From contig JAWKTN010000003.1 of assembly GCA_041399065.1 (NCBI GenBank), positions 558,001 through 622,000 on the forward strand: a stretch of DNA of 64,000 bases. The letters run 5' to 3'. Origin of the DNA: JAGQPD01 sp020426865. GTDB taxonomy: Bacteria; Planctomycetota; Planctomycetia; Pirellulales; Pirellulaceae. Made by a program: the position numbers and the translations under genes. The notes under the pieces are model-generated. The model worked only from the letters and a program-made list of their open reading frames with translations. It did no database searches and was not told the DNA's origin. Every line of letters starts with the position of its first letter. The first letter of the stretch is position 1. Of this stretch, positions 43,907 to 52,962 are shown piece by piece.

Positions 43907-45100
43907 ATGACCATTCATGTGCCTCGCGGCTTTCGTATGTCGGCTGTTTCATGTGGCATCAAACAAGCAAGCGGCGCGAAAGACGTTTCGCTGTTTGTCA
44001 GCGACGAACCGGCGACGGCAGCGGGTGTCTACACCACGAATCTGGTGGTGGCCGCACCGGTCGTGCTGGATCGCCACCGTACCCCCAGCAGTAACATCCG
44101 TGCCGTCGTCATTAATTCGGGGAATGCCAATGCCTGCACTGGCGAACAGGGAATGTCCGATGCCGAGCAGATGGCGGAATTGACGGCCCATGCCATTGGC
44201 TGCCAACCAGAACAGGTACTGGTGATGTCGACCGGGATCATCGGCCACCATCTGCCGATGCGGAAAATTGCCAAAGGGATTGGCGCCGCCACGTCCGCCC
44301 TGGCCAGTCATGAAGACGCATTCACAGCGGCAGCGGAAGGGTTAATGACCACCGATACGGTGCGCAAAATGAGCAGCACCGAAATAACCGTGGGAGGTAA
44401 CGTAACTCGCATCTGTGGTGCCGCCAAGGGAGCCGGGATGATCGGGCCCAAGATGGCGACGATGCTCTCCGTCGTGCTCACCGACGCTCGATTGTCACCT
44501 CAGGATGCCCAGGAAATTCTTGCGCGGGTGGCCGATCAAACATTTAATTGCATCAGCGTCGAAGGACACATGAGCACCAACGACTCGCTGTTGCTGCTGG
44601 CCAGCGGCCAGGCCCATGCCGAAATACTGCAAGGGGAGGGCCTGCAGTTGTTTGAATCGGAATTGCTTTCTGTATGCACCGAACTGGCACGCGCAATCGC
44701 CAACGACGGCGAGGGGATCTCGCACCTGATCGAGTTGCACGTGCGGGGATGTGCGACTCGTGACGATGCTCTTGCCATCGCCAAGACCGTGGCCAACAGC
44801 GCGTTGGTAAAAACCGCCATCGCTGGTAATGACCCGAATTGGGGACGGATCGTTTCCGCGGCCGGCTACGCAGGCGTCCCCTTCGACCCCGGGAAAGTAG
44901 CGCTCGCCATCAATGGCACGACGCTCTACGACCAAGGCGGCCCCGTTGCTTTCGACGCCGCGGACGTGTCGAAACAGATGAAGAACAACCGCGACACCTT
45001 GGTGGAATTACAATTCGAGGATGGCGACCAAGAAGTCCGCTTTTGGACTTGTGACTTGACGGCAGAGTACATCCACATCAACGCCGACTATCACACCTAG
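43907..45100 (+). CDS. argJ: Glutamate N-acetyltransferase / amino-acid acetyltransferase (ornithine acetyltransferase)
   Basis: ArgJ transfers the acetyl group from N-acetylornithine to glutamate, giving the recycled arginine pathway. The 397-residue precursor has the self-cleavage region GAAKGAGMIGPKMATMLSVV, in which the Thr becomes the N-terminal nucleophile of the beta chain. INSGNANACTGEQGMSDAEQ and NDPNWGRIVSAAGYAG are further landmarks. AAGGA lies upstream of ATG 43907. It is the second gene of an argCJ operon. Confidence 0.96.
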   Translation: MTIHVPRGFRMSAVSCGIKQASGAKDVSLFVSDEPATAAGVYTTNLVVAAPVVLDRHRTPSSNIRAVVINSGNANACTGEQGMSDAEQMAELTAHAIGCQPEQVLVMSTGIIGHHLPMRKIAKGIGAATSALASHEDAFTAAAEGLMTTDTVRKMSSTEITVGGNVTRICGAAKGAGMIGPKMATMLSVVLTDARLSPQDAQEILARVADQTFNCISVEGHMSTNDSLLLLASGQAHAEILQGEGLQLFESELLSVCTELARAIANDGEGISHLIELHVRGCATRDDALAIAKTVANSALVKTAIAGNDPNWGRIVSAAGYAGVPFDPGKVALAINGTTLYDQGGPVAFDAADVSKQMKNNRDTLVELQFEDGDQEVRFWTCDLTAEYIHINADYHT

Positions 45101-45750
45101 GAATTGCACCGCACTGTCGTCACAATCCCTACAGTCCAGTCGTTCGCAGGGCAAATCCCCTGATTTACCCATTTCAGCTAATGCTTTCCTTTGACGACCC
45201 GCCCAAGTCGGCTTAACGTACAGATAAGGGCGTGGGTGACACCACGTGCTTTACAACTTTGGCTTTCTCACCCCCGTGCTGGGCAGGGCTGGTCTTCGAC
45301 TGGCTCTGCCCTATTTTCTTTCCGGTTGGGTCGATGCACTTCCTTGATTCCCGCCAAGTGCTGTCAAAGATTTACCATTTCGCGGCTGTCCATCGCAATC
45401 GGCTGTCCGCATTGACCGACGTCCCCACTTGCTCTGTGATTTGGCCGATCATGAGTTTCCTAGCGCGGCGCTGCCAAGTATCTTCGCGGATCAGGTCGGG
45501 AAAGTGTCGGCGGACGGGCGGGGGCGACGGCAAAAAAACGGCCAAAAACGGCAGTTGCGAGCGACGGGCGAGCGGCCGGCGAGCGCCCGAGGGCCGTAAA
45601 TTCGCTGTGACGCTTGACAAACCGCGGCATCTGTACTAATTCATGACGATTTGGGATTCGTAGAATCTTCACGCCCCGGATCCCTAAAAATTACTGGTTT
45701 GCGGTTGTCTTATTGATCCCGATGGATACTCTTTTATCTGTGAAGCGCAT
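45101..45750. other. 650-bp gene-free interval
   Basis: No supported gene. An open frame at 45232-45639 has no family likeness and a skewed Arg/Gly C-terminus. The interval contains a terminator-like hairpin (45281-45311), a small CGTGG/CCACG hairpin near 45232-45247 and a very GC-rich stretch at 45505-45600. Confidence 0.5.
45281..45311 (+). terminator. Terminator candidate downstream of argJ
   Basis: GGGCAG and CTGCCC close a bulged stem whose inner part (GCTGGT and ACTGGC with wobble pairs) ends in a CTTCG loop. TATTTTCTTT follows. It lies 180 bp past argJ. Confidence 0.5.
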
Positions 45751-46059
45751 ATGAAATCATCCGAATCGACGTTGGCAACGAGTCCTTCAAGCGAAAAGGA
45801 TTTACCGGAGTCCAACCCCTACAAGTTCGCACCTGCTAGCGGTTCTAACCTTTTTAGCTCGATCGACGATGACGATGAAGTTGGGGATTTCGATGACTTC
45901 GACGAAGACGACTTCGACGATGATTTCGACGACGATTTCGAAGAAGACATTGAGGACGACGAGTTTGACGACGACTTCGAACGCGAATCCGACGATGATG
46001 ATGTCGACGACGACAGTATGGACGACGACGACCTAGACGCCGACTTTGAAGACGAATAG
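45751..46059 (+). CDS. Extremely acidic Asp/Glu-repeat protein
   Basis: The 102-residue product has a Ser/Pro/Asn-rich N-terminal third (ESNPYKFAPASGSNLFSSID). The remainder is almost only Asp, Glu and Phe, with DDFD/DDDF-type repeats. The theoretical charge is strongly negative, and no fold is expected. The gene has its own ATG and sits 12 bp before a TPR gene on the same strand, suggesting an operon. Acidic tails of this kind occur in DNA- or histone-mimic and chaperone-like proteins, but no function can be assigned. The opposite strand reads as a poly-Ser frame, which is a shadow. Confidence 0.65.
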   Translation: MKSSESTLATSPSSEKDLPESNPYKFAPASGSNLFSSIDDDDEVGDFDDFDEDDFDDDFDDDFEEDIEDDEFDDDFERESDDDDVDDDSMDDDDLDADFEDE

Positions 46060-46071
46060 CGAGCGACCACA

Positions 46072-46494
46072 ATGCCGAGTTCCCAAGAACCGTTTGATGT
46101 CGACCCAGAACACAACTGGCAGGGCTGCGCCACGGACGACCAGGCCGATTTTGAAAGGGAGTTCTATGGAGCAATTCTGCGTCGCAATCCAAATTATGTC
46201 GACGTCTTGCGGCGGCAAGTGGAATTGTTGGCCAGACGCGGCCATTACGATCAGGCCCTTCCGTTGGACGAGCGGCTTGCCCATTTGCAGCCTGAAGACT
46301 GTGTTGTCCGCTATAACTATGCCTGCAGCCTCTGCATGACGGGGCACATCGAGGAAGCAATTTTTCAATTGCGGATGGCGATCGAATTGGGCTACGACGA
46401 CTTCGCCCACCTCGAAGCGGATTCGGACCTGGACGCCGTTCGCGAACATCCAGGGTTCGTGAAGATGTTGATGGAATTCGGTGTCGCCGACTAA
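46072..46494 (+). CDS. TPR-like protein
   Basis: The 140-residue product contains about two and a half tetratricopeptide units: RNPNYVDVLRRQVELLARRG, HYDQALPLDERLAHLQPEDC and YNYACSLCMTGHIEEAIFQL. A DAVREHPGFVKMLMEFG ending follows, as in short planctomycete TPR proteins. No signal peptide is present, so a cytoplasmic adaptor role is likely. It lies between the acidic protein and ileS; the distance to ileS is 195 bp. Confidence 0.8.
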   Translation: MPSSQEPFDVDPEHNWQGCATDDQADFEREFYGAILRRNPNYVDVLRRQVELLARRGHYDQALPLDERLAHLQPEDCVVRYNYACSLCMTGHIEEAIFQLRMAIELGYDDFAHLEADSDLDAVREHPGFVKMLMEFGVAD

Positions 46495-46689
46495 CGTCGT
46501 CCCGACAGGCCAACGCGCCCGGCACCTTCCAAATTCACCCCGTACGGTTTGGCCCTGTCCGATTCCAAGCTCTTCTATTCCAGCCTCACCCGTGCCACGC
46601 TTGGTTGACTCGCATTGTATTCTCGCCGGGTTCGTGGTCTACTCTGCGATAAACAGCAAGTTTCCTACCGTTCTGTATCGAGCCGATTC

Positions 46690-49600
46690 ATGTTTAAGGA
46701 AGTACCTACCCAGGTCAGTTTTCCCCGATTGGAGGAAGAAATCCTGGCCTTTTGGAAGAAGCACGGAACCTATCAAGCAACCTTAAAGCAGCGTCAGGGC
46801 GCCCCTCGATTCGTCTTCTACGAAGGCCCACCAACCGCCAACGGGTTGCCCCATCCCGGCCACTGCCTGACGCGGGCGATCAAAGATCTTTTCCCGCGAT
46901 ATCGAACGATGCGCGGCTATCTTTGCGAGCGCCGAGCTGGTTGGGACACACATGGATTGCCCGTCGAAGTCGAAGTGTGTAAGGAACTGGGGATCCATTC
47001 GAAGGAGGAGATCGAGGAGTTTGGTGTCGAGCCGTTTATCCAGAAATGCCAGCAAAGCGTCTGGCGTTATATGCAGCAGTGGGAGCACCTTACGGAACGG
47101 CTCGGGTTCTGGGTCGATCTCGATACCGCTTACGTCACCTACCATCAGAGCTTTGTGGAAAGCGTCTGGTGGTCACTTCAGACACTGTTCAATCGCGGAT
47201 TGCTCTACCAGGGACACAAAATTGTCTGGTGGTGGGCACAGGGGGGCACGGCCCTCAGTTCGGGCGAAGTTGGGCAAGGGTATCGGGAAGTCGCCGATCC
47301 CAGTGTCTATGTACGGTTCCCGCTCGTCGCACGCCCCAATGTTTCACTATTGGTCTGGACGACGACTCCCTGGACGTTGCCCAGCAATCAATTTGCCGCG
47401 GTTCATCCCGATCTGGAATATGTCGAAGTTGTCGATCGCACGTTGACCGATGAACTGGGGGCGACCGAACCGCAGCACTTAGTGATCGCCCAAGAGCTGT
47501 TGCCTACGATCGAAGCAAAAATGAAACGGGAACTGCCCGTCGTTGCGACGATGCCCGGCAGCCAATTGATCGGACAACGATACGTCCCTCCGTTTGACTA
47601 CTACCACCACTCGCAAGGAGAACGTCAGGGAACGCTCATGTCCGGCGGCACGGAATTCGTGGCGTGGCGCGTTGTGCCGGCGACGTTTGTAACGACCGAC
47701 AGCGGTACCGGGGTCGTGCATCAAGCACCCGCCTTTGGCGAAGTCGACTACGACATATTGATCGAACAACAAGCTCGCTTTGCAGAGGGCGAAGGTCCCG
47801 AATTGATCTGCGCCGTGGGGCCGGACGGAAAATTCACCAACGAAGCTCCTCCCTATCAAGGCCGGTGGGTCAAAGAAGCCGACAAGGATATCAATCGTCA
47901 GTTGCGAGGGGAAGGCAAACTGTACCACCTGGAACAATACGTTCACGACTATCCCTTCTGTTGGCGCGCCGATCAGGATCCGCTGATCCAGTATCCGCGG
48001 CGAAGTTGGTTCGTCCGCACCACCCAGTTCCGCGATCGGATGCTGGCCAATAATGCCAACATCACTTGGCTCCCCGAACATATCCGCGACGGCCGTTTTG
48101 GCAACTTCCTGGAGTCGAACGTCGATTGGGCGTTGTCACGCGAACGATATTGGGGCACTCCGCTCCCCATCTGGCAATGCGAACAAACCGGCTACCAGGA
48201 AGCAATCGGCAGCTACGACGAACTGGTAGGCAAGCCCGGTGTAACGGGAATGGAAGTCTGGCAGGCGGCATTGAATGCGAATCCCGAGTTACCGGAGCAT
48301 TTGAAGGTCCACAAACCGTACATCGATGCAATCACCTACGATTCACCGACGGCCAAAGGGGCTCGCATGCGTCGGGTTCCCGAGGTCATCGACTGCTGGT
48401 ACGACTCGGGGGCCATGCCGTTTGCACAATGGGGATACCCACATCAGCATCGCGAGGAATTCGCTGCCAGTTTTCCGGCCGATTTTATCAGCGAGGCCTT
48501 GGACCAAACCCGAGGCTGGTTCTATAGTCTGCTGGCAATTAGCACGCTATTGTTTGGCGACGAAGAAAATGCCGATGACGAAACTCCAACTGCTCCGCTG
48601 CCACACCCCTATCGCAATTGTATTGTGTTGGGCCTGATGTTGGCTGAATGGTGGGAGAGTGAGGACAACCAGCGATTCCTTTCGGAAAACGATGCGCGGC
48701 AGACTTGCGGTTCGAACTACACGCACAAGATCGGCAAAATGTCGAAGCAGTTGCGTAACTATCGCAGCCCGCAGGAGATCTTCGATACCTATGGTGCCGA
48801 CGCGTTGCGGTGGTACTTCTTTGCCAACCAGGCACCGTGGAATTCGATCATTTACAGCGAGCGGGCAATCAAGGACAGCATTCCGCGATTCTTGCTAACA
48901 CTTTGGAACGTGTACAGTTTCTTCGTCAACTACGCGCGCATCGACGGCTTCGATCCAGCCGCACGCATCTCCGGCAATGTGGGTGAACTGGCCGCCAAAA
49001 CGTTGTCCACTGGCGAAGGTTATCGTCCAGCGAACGAACGCAGCGAACTGGACCGGTGGATGTTGAGTGAACTGTCGGCGACGATGCGGCATGTGGTCCA
49101 ACGCATGGATGCCTACGACAACTATGGTGCCTGCACGTTGTTGAGTGATCTGACGGACGCCTTAAGCAACTGGTATGTGCGACGTGGTCGCGATCGATAT
49201 TGGAGTTCCGATGTCGATTCCCCCGACAAGTTGGACGCTCACTGGACATTGTACGAGAGCCTGATCACGATTACCAAGGCGATTGCTCCATTCGTACCAT
49301 TCCTGGCCGAACACTTTTGGCAGAACCTGGCGGGGACGTTTGGCGACCGTGCGGTACCTAGCGTGCATCTCTGTGAGTACCCTGTGGGCAATGCAGCGGA
49401 AGAAGACACGCTGTTGTCTCAGCAGATGAGGCTCGTGCGGGAGATCTGTTCACGCGGCCTGGCGGCGCGAAGTGAGGCAAAATTGCGAGTCCGGCAACCG
49501 CTGGCAAAAGTCGAAGTGATTCTCGTCGACGACACCCATCGCAGATGGCTGGAATCACATGCGGCCCTGATCGCCTCCGAATTGAATGTGGAACAGGTTG

Positions 49601-50172
49601 AGTTCACAAAAGATGCTGAAAAGTATATCAGCTATCAAGTGCTCCCCAATTTCAAACGGTTGGGACCACGGGTCGGGAAACTGATGCCAAATGTGAAGAA
49701 GTACCTGAGCGATGCCGACGGTGCGATGCTGTTGAATCAGTTACAAGATTCTGGAAAGATCGCTTTCCATTTGCAGGGCACAGCGATTGAACTGGACGGC
49801 GATGATGTCCAAGTCCGATTGGAGGCCCGCCAGGGGTGGGCCGCCGCCCAGGGAAAGGGATGCGTTGTCGTGCTCTCCACCGAAATCGACGATCGTTTGC
49901 GCCGCAAAGGCCTGGCTCGCGATGTGGTTCGGTTGGCCAACGAACGCCGCAAGGCCATGCAATGCCGTTACGAAGATCGGATTCACGTGGGGGTGGTTGC
50001 CGACGACGGAGAACTGAAGTTAGCAATGGAAGAAAATCGCCAATACTGCATGTCCGAGACCTTGGCGCTGTCTTGGGAGTTCTCGCCGCTGCCAAATGCC
50101 GAAGGAGTAGAACTGGAAATCGGAGATGTGCCGTTAGAGCTGTTTGTGCGGGTCGCCGGTAATAGCGACTGA
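46690..50172 (+). CDS. ileS: Isoleucyl-tRNA synthetase
   Basis: The 1160-residue class I synthetase charges tRNA-Ile. The HIGH motif is HPGH in TANGLPHPGHCLTRAIKD. KMSKQ in KIGKMSKQLRNYRSPQEIFD is the KMSKS variant. The editing (CP1) domain is visible in LVWTTTPWTLPSNQFAAV and GTGVVHQAPAFGEVDYDILI. The C-terminal anticodon-binding and extension regions make it the long, eukaryote-like IleS type rather than the shorter zinc-containing form. That type is often associated with reduced sensitivity to mupirocin in other bacteria. ATG 46690 begins MFKEVPTQVSFPRLEEE; a longer open frame from 46615 is not homologous. Confidence 0.96.
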   Translation: MFKEVPTQVSFPRLEEEILAFWKKHGTYQATLKQRQGAPRFVFYEGPPTANGLPHPGHCLTRAIKDLFPRYRTMRGYLCERRAGWDTHGLPVEVEVCKELGIHSKEEIEEFGVEPFIQKCQQSVWRYMQQWEHLTERLGFWVDLDTAYVTYHQSFVESVWWSLQTLFNRGLLYQGHKIVWWWAQGGTALSSGEVGQGYREVADPSVYVRFPLVARPNVSLLVWTTTPWTLPSNQFAAVHPDLEYVEVVDRTLTDELGATEPQHLVIAQELLPTIEAKMKRELPVVATMPGSQLIGQRYVPPFDYYHHSQGERQGTLMSGGTEFVAWRVVPATFVTTDSGTGVVHQAPAFGEVDYDILIEQQARFAEGEGPELICAVGPDGKFTNEAPPYQGRWVKEADKDINRQLRGEGKLYHLEQYVHDYPFCWRADQDPLIQYPRRSWFVRTTQFRDRMLANNANITWLPEHIRDGRFGNFLESNVDWALSRERYWGTPLPIWQCEQTGYQEAIGSYDELVGKPGVTGMEVWQAALNANPELPEHLKVHKPYIDAITYDSPTAKGARMRRVPEVIDCWYDSGAMPFAQWGYPHQHREEFAASFPADFISEALDQTRGWFYSLLAISTLLFGDEENADDETPTAPLPHPYRNCIVLGLMLAEWWESEDNQRFLSENDARQTCGSNYTHKIGKMSKQLRNYRSPQEIFDTYGADALRWYFFANQAPWNSIIYSERAIKDSIPRFLLTLWNVYSFFVNYARIDGFDPAARISGNVGELAAKTLSTGEGYRPANERSELDRWMLSELSATMRHVVQRMDAYDNYGACTLLSDLTDALSNWYVRRGRDRYWSSDVDSPDKLDAHWTLYESLITITKAIAPFVPFLAEHFWQNLAGTFGDRAVPSVHLCEYPVGNAAEEDTLLSQQMRLVREICSRGLAARSEAKLRVRQPLAKVEVILVDDTHRRWLESHAALIASELNVEQVEFTKDAEKYISYQVLPNFKRLGPRVGKLMPNVKKYLSDADGAMLLNQLQDSGKIAFHLQGTAIELDGDDVQVRLEARQGWAAAQGKGCVVVLSTEIDDRLRRKGLARDVVRLANERRKAMQCRYEDRIHVGVVADDGELKLAMEENRQYCMSETLALSWEFSPLPNAEGVELEIGDVPLELFVRVAGNSD

Positions 50173-50203
50173 GCGCGGACGTAACGAGTTTACCGATCTT
50201 CCC

Positions 50204-50252
50204 GTGCGGCATCGCTGGCGATTGCGCCGATTCGCCGACAATTCTGCCGCAC
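50204..50252 (+). terminator. Stem-loop downstream of ileS
   Basis: GTGCGGCA (50204-50211) pairs perfectly with TGCCGCAC (50245-50252). A nested GGCGA/TCGCC hairpin lies inside. There is no T-tract, so it may be a transcript-end stabiliser or a factor-dependent terminator. A second small hairpin AGCTGG-A6-CCAGCT lies at about 50276-50293. Confidence 0.45.
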
Positions 50253-50436
50253 GCCCCGGCAATCAGCCCCTCAAAAGCTGGAAAAAACCAGCTGACGTGC
50301 TCGCAATGTAACCTATGGTTTTCTTACGGGAGGCATACATCCCTCCCTCGGAATCGCACGTTTCAAATCATATGCTCGGAGCGAGGTCTTACCCCGTTCC
50401 CAAATCGGTAAAAGTCTCAACACGGATCTTAGCACG

Positions 50437-51231
50437 ATGTCGATTGAATTCAGCTGTAATGGTTGTATGCGGATGCTGCGGGTTCCCGATGAAGCGGCAG
50501 GCAAGAAGTCCCGATGCCCGGGATGCGGAACCGTGACTCGAATTCCCGAGCCGGTGATGGCCACCGCATTAGGTGCATCGCCGACGTCCTCCATTTCGTC
50601 ACTGGACATGGAAGAACCTCCGGTAAACGAACCGACCGATGAACCTCCAGCGGCGGTGACACAGCCAAAAGCGATACCTGCTCCACTAAAGGAAAAGAAA
50701 CCGACGGTCAATCCGTACCAGACTCCCGATGGACACGCCGCATTCGAAGCACAACGCTGTGCAGAACTCGGCATGTCGATTCCGGCGACGCGAGGTGCTC
50801 GCTTCACCGGTGCTCTTATCGACGGAATGGTCCGCCTCGTCGCGGCAGCACCTGGCCTGTATATGTACGTCGCCTTCGCCGAATCGGACGAACAACTGTC
50901 GATGGCGGGTATGCTGATCCTGATGATCGCCACGACGATGGTCTCCGCCATCAACTGGATCCTGGTCACCAGTTCGGGACAGACCATTGGCAAGAAAATC
51001 GTGGGCACTCGCATCGTCTCGCAGCAAGATGAAGCCCTTCCGGGCTTCCTTCGCGGCGTAGTCCTGCGAATGTGGGTACCCGGATTCATCAATCAAGTCT
51101 GCGGGCTATTTAGCATCGTCGACGCATTGTATATATTCAAGGATGATCGTCGCTGTGTGCACGATTTGATGGCCAATACCAAAGTGATCGCAGTGGCGAC
51201 GGAACGATTGGATTATGGAGACCAAAGCTAA
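50437..51231 (+). CDS. RDD-family membrane protein with N-terminal zinc ribbon
   Basis: The 264-residue product begins with a zinc-ribbon-like module (FSCNGCMRMLRVPDEAAG, then SRCPGCGTVTRIPEP). A Pro-rich linker of about 60 residues precedes an RDD domain with three transmembrane helices, starting TRGARFTGALIDGMVRLVAA. The canonical Arg-Asp-Asp pattern reads as R...D. SSGQTIGKKIVGTRIVSQ and DDRRCVHDLMANTKVI close the domain. RDD proteins are proposed ion antiporters or membrane-protein helpers; the function here is open. The zinc ribbon plus RDD pairing is common in planctomycetes. The 3' end overlaps purN by 17 bp. Confidence 0.85.
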   Translation: MSIEFSCNGCMRMLRVPDEAAGKKSRCPGCGTVTRIPEPVMATALGASPTSSISSLDMEEPPVNEPTDEPPAAVTQPKAIPAPLKEKKPTVNPYQTPDGHAAFEAQRCAELGMSIPATRGARFTGALIDGMVRLVAAAPGLYMYVAFAESDEQLSMAGMLILMIATTMVSAINWILVTSSGQTIGKKIVGTRIVSQQDEALPGFLRGVVLRMWVPGFINQVCGLFSIVDALYIFKDDRRCVHDLMANTKVIAVATERLDYGDQS

Positions 51232-51853
51232 TCACGCGTCACTACCTGTCGCGGTACTGATTTCCGGTGGTGGAACCACGCTGCGAAATTTGCTGCAAGT
51301 GATCAACCGCGACCAGCTCCCGATTGAAATCAAGCTGGTCGTTTCCAGTCGCAGTGATGCCGGGGGACTGCAATATGCTCGCGACGCCGGCATTCCGATC
51401 CGTATCGCTACGGGGCGAGAATTTCCCGCCCCAGAATCATTCCGCGATGCGATCTTCCAGCCCTGCCGCGAGCTGGGTGTGCAATTGGTGGTCATGGGAG
51501 GATTCCTCAAACACGTATTGATCCCGCACGACTTCGCCGGCCGTGTCCTCAATATCCATCCGTCACTAATTCCCGCGTTCTGCGGCCAAGGATATTATGG
51601 CAGCCATGTTCATCAAGCCGTCCTGGACTACGGAGCCAAAGTCAGCGGATGTACCGTCCATTTTGTCGATGATCAGTACGACCATGGCCCCATTGTGCTC
51701 CAGCGTGTCGTACCGGTGCTGGACGATGACACGGCCAAGTCTCTTGCAGACCGCGTGTTCGCGGAAGAGTGCATTGCCTATCCCAATGCCATCCACTTAT
51801 TCGCCCAAGGTCGTATCAAACTCGCGGGAAGAAAGGTGTCGATCAAATCATGA
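51215..51853 (+). CDS. purN: Phosphoribosylglycinamide formyltransferase
   Basis: PurN transfers a formyl group from 10-formyl-tetrahydrofolate to GAR in purine synthesis. The 212-residue product has VAVLISGGGTTLRNLLQVIN (phosphate loop), VMGGFLKHVL, and RVLNIHPSLIPAFCGQGYYG with the catalytic Asn-His pair. VHFVDDQYDHGPIVLQ carries the catalytic Asp. ATG 51215 lies inside the RDD gene, indicating translational coupling. The stop overlaps the following ATG. Confidence 0.94.
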   Translation: METKANHASLPVAVLISGGGTTLRNLLQVINRDQLPIEIKLVVSSRSDAGGLQYARDAGIPIRIATGREFPAPESFRDAIFQPCRELGVQLVVMGGFLKHVLIPHDFAGRVLNIHPSLIPAFCGQGYYGSHVHQAVLDYGAKVSGCTVHFVDDQYDHGPIVLQRVVPVLDDDTAKSLADRVFAEECIAYPNAIHLFAQGRIKLAGRKVSIKS

Positions 51854-52161
51854 ATGCCACTGAATTGAATGATGTTGGATCTGATATTAATGATCTCGAA
51901 TCGGAAACAACGCAAGCCATTCTCGCGGCGATCCGCGGTGGCAGAAAGATCGAAGCCATCAAACTCTATCGCGCCTCCAGCTATTGCTCGCTGATGGAGG
52001 CCAAACAATTCGTCGAACGCCTGACCGACGAACTTCGCCAACAGGATCCGTCCCAATTTCAACAGCTCGATCGAAAGCAATCTCGCGCAGTCGTCTTTGC
52101 CTTCATCATCATTGGTCTTGTTCTGGTCGCCATTGGTCGGCTGATCACGTGGTCACGCTGA
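51850..52161 (+). CDS. Small protein with ribosomal L7/L12-CTD-like domain and one membrane helix
   Basis: The 103-residue product has an acidic N-terminus. The segment TQAILAAIRGGRKIEAIKLY plus SLMEAKQFVERL follows closely the helix-turn-helix pattern of the L7/L12 C-terminal domain (xxxKIxAIKxxR...LxEAKxxVE). A C-terminal transmembrane helix (AVVFAFIIIGLVLVAIGRLI) anchors it. It starts within the purN stop (ATGA), and converges with the acetyltransferase gene, overlapping it by 9 bp. L7/L12-CTD-like domains outside ribosomes are known in other bacteria, with undefined roles. Confidence 0.78.
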   Translation: MNATELNDVGSDINDLESETTQAILAAIRGGRKIEAIKLYRASSYCSLMEAKQFVERLTDELRQQDPSQFQQLDRKQSRAVVFAFIIIGLVLVAIGRLITWSR

Positions 52162-52647
52162 TGGCACCCGCGCGCCACCCATCCGTTCGTAAAACCGAAC
52201 GGCCGGCATCCACGTATCGAGCGTCTCGGCATAAAGTGTCGTGATTTGATGCCGACAGCAATCGCGAACCACTTGCTCGAACAAAAACGATGCCATTCCC
52301 TGCCGTTGGCACTGCGGCGCTACCAACAGCCAGTGGACCGTCGCCACCGTCTCGGTCCCCACGCGTCGTTGCCCCCGCGTGACTGTCCCGACAATCGCTC
52401 CATCACGCTGGGTACAAAACCACATCCGATCGGGAGACCACCAGCTTTGAGCGAGAAACTCGCGACGGAAGTCGCGGTCACTCCACGCTCGCGGCTGCCG
52501 CAATTGCCCGGCGAACGCCCGCTCACGAAGCTGCAGCCACCCGCCAATGTCAGTCTCGTCGCGAAAGTGACCAAGCACCACGTCCCGCGGCGCGGATGAA
52601 CGGGCCACAAAATTGGCAACAGAGAATCGAAACAGGATCGGCAGCAT
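52153..52647 (-). CDS. GNAT-family N-acetyltransferase
   Basis: The 164-residue product has the GNAT fold. GTVTRGQRRVGTETVATVHW leads into LLVAPQCQRQGMASFLFEQV, the acetyl-CoA pyrophosphate-binding motif A (QxxGxx/A). TLYAETLDTWMPAVRFYERM corresponds to motif B with the usual Asn replaced by Thr-Trp. ATG 52647 was chosen; the longer open frame to 53004 runs over a decayed toxin-antitoxin module in another frame. The substrate is unknown. It overlaps the convergent small gene by 9 bp. Confidence 0.82.
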   Translation of the reverse strand: MLPILFRFSVANFVARSSAPRDVVLGHFRDETDIGGWLQLRERAFAGQLRQPRAWSDRDFRREFLAQSWWSPDRMWFCTQRDGAIVGTVTRGQRRVGTETVATVHWLLVAPQCQRQGMASFLFEQVVRDCCRHQITTLYAETLDTWMPAVRFYERMGGARVPSA

Positions 52648-52652
52648 AGGGT

Positions 52653-52727
52653 TTACGCATGATCGGCAATATAGTCGAATACCGCAAGCGCATCCTTGGA
52701 AGCGCGGTCCGCCCAGCGAATTCTCAA
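52653..52727 (-). pseudogene. Truncated ParE/RelE-like toxin fragment
   Basis: A TTG at 52727 with GAGGG upstream starts a 24-residue frame, LRIRWADRASKDALAVFDYI plus ADHA, before a TAA. This matches the first helix region of ParE/RelE-type toxins (VRWTxxAxxDLxxIxDYIA). The remaining 60-70 residues are absent because the acetyltransferase gene begins 6 bp later. It overlaps the antitoxin stop (TTGA), as in intact modules. Confidence 0.62.
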
Positions 52728-52942
52728 GTTGTCCCTCGACGGCGTTGAGCTTTGTGTTCCATAAGACGTCGGCGCATCTCGTCAGTATCGATGAGCCGCC
52801 CAGCAGCTTCGTCCTCCAAGCCAGCCGCGATTTGTTGCCGTACATAGAGGTGATATTGGACATCTTCCCAGGTAGCGTCATCGGGAAGTAAATCCAGAAC
52901 CGCCTTTGCAGCGGCTTTTGCGGGTCCAGTGGCAAATCACAT
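52724..52942 (-). pseudogene. Antitoxin-like gene (ParD/RelB-like addiction module component), probably frameshifted
   Basis: One frame reads AAAKAVLDLLPDDATWEDVQ, then YHLYVRQQIAAGLEDEAAGR and RRRLMEHKAQRRRGTT. This is a common antitoxin pattern (DATWEDIxYHLYVRxxIxxGLED). No start codon is available in that frame. An ATG at 52942 begins MCDLPLDP in a neighbouring frame, joining if one base is shifted near 52918-52925. It is therefore either frameshifted or uses a non-standard start. It is directly followed by the toxin remnant. Confidence 0.6.
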
Positions 52943-52962
52943 AGTGCGTACTCCTTGCTTTC

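Noticed and set aside
45232..45639. 135-residue plus-strand open frame after argJ
   Set aside because: It spans a terminator-like hairpin, has no ribosome-binding site and a skewed Arg/Gly-rich end with no known pattern.
45819..46133. Poly-serine minus-strand frame
   Set aside because: It is the antisense shadow of the Asp/Glu-rich gene.
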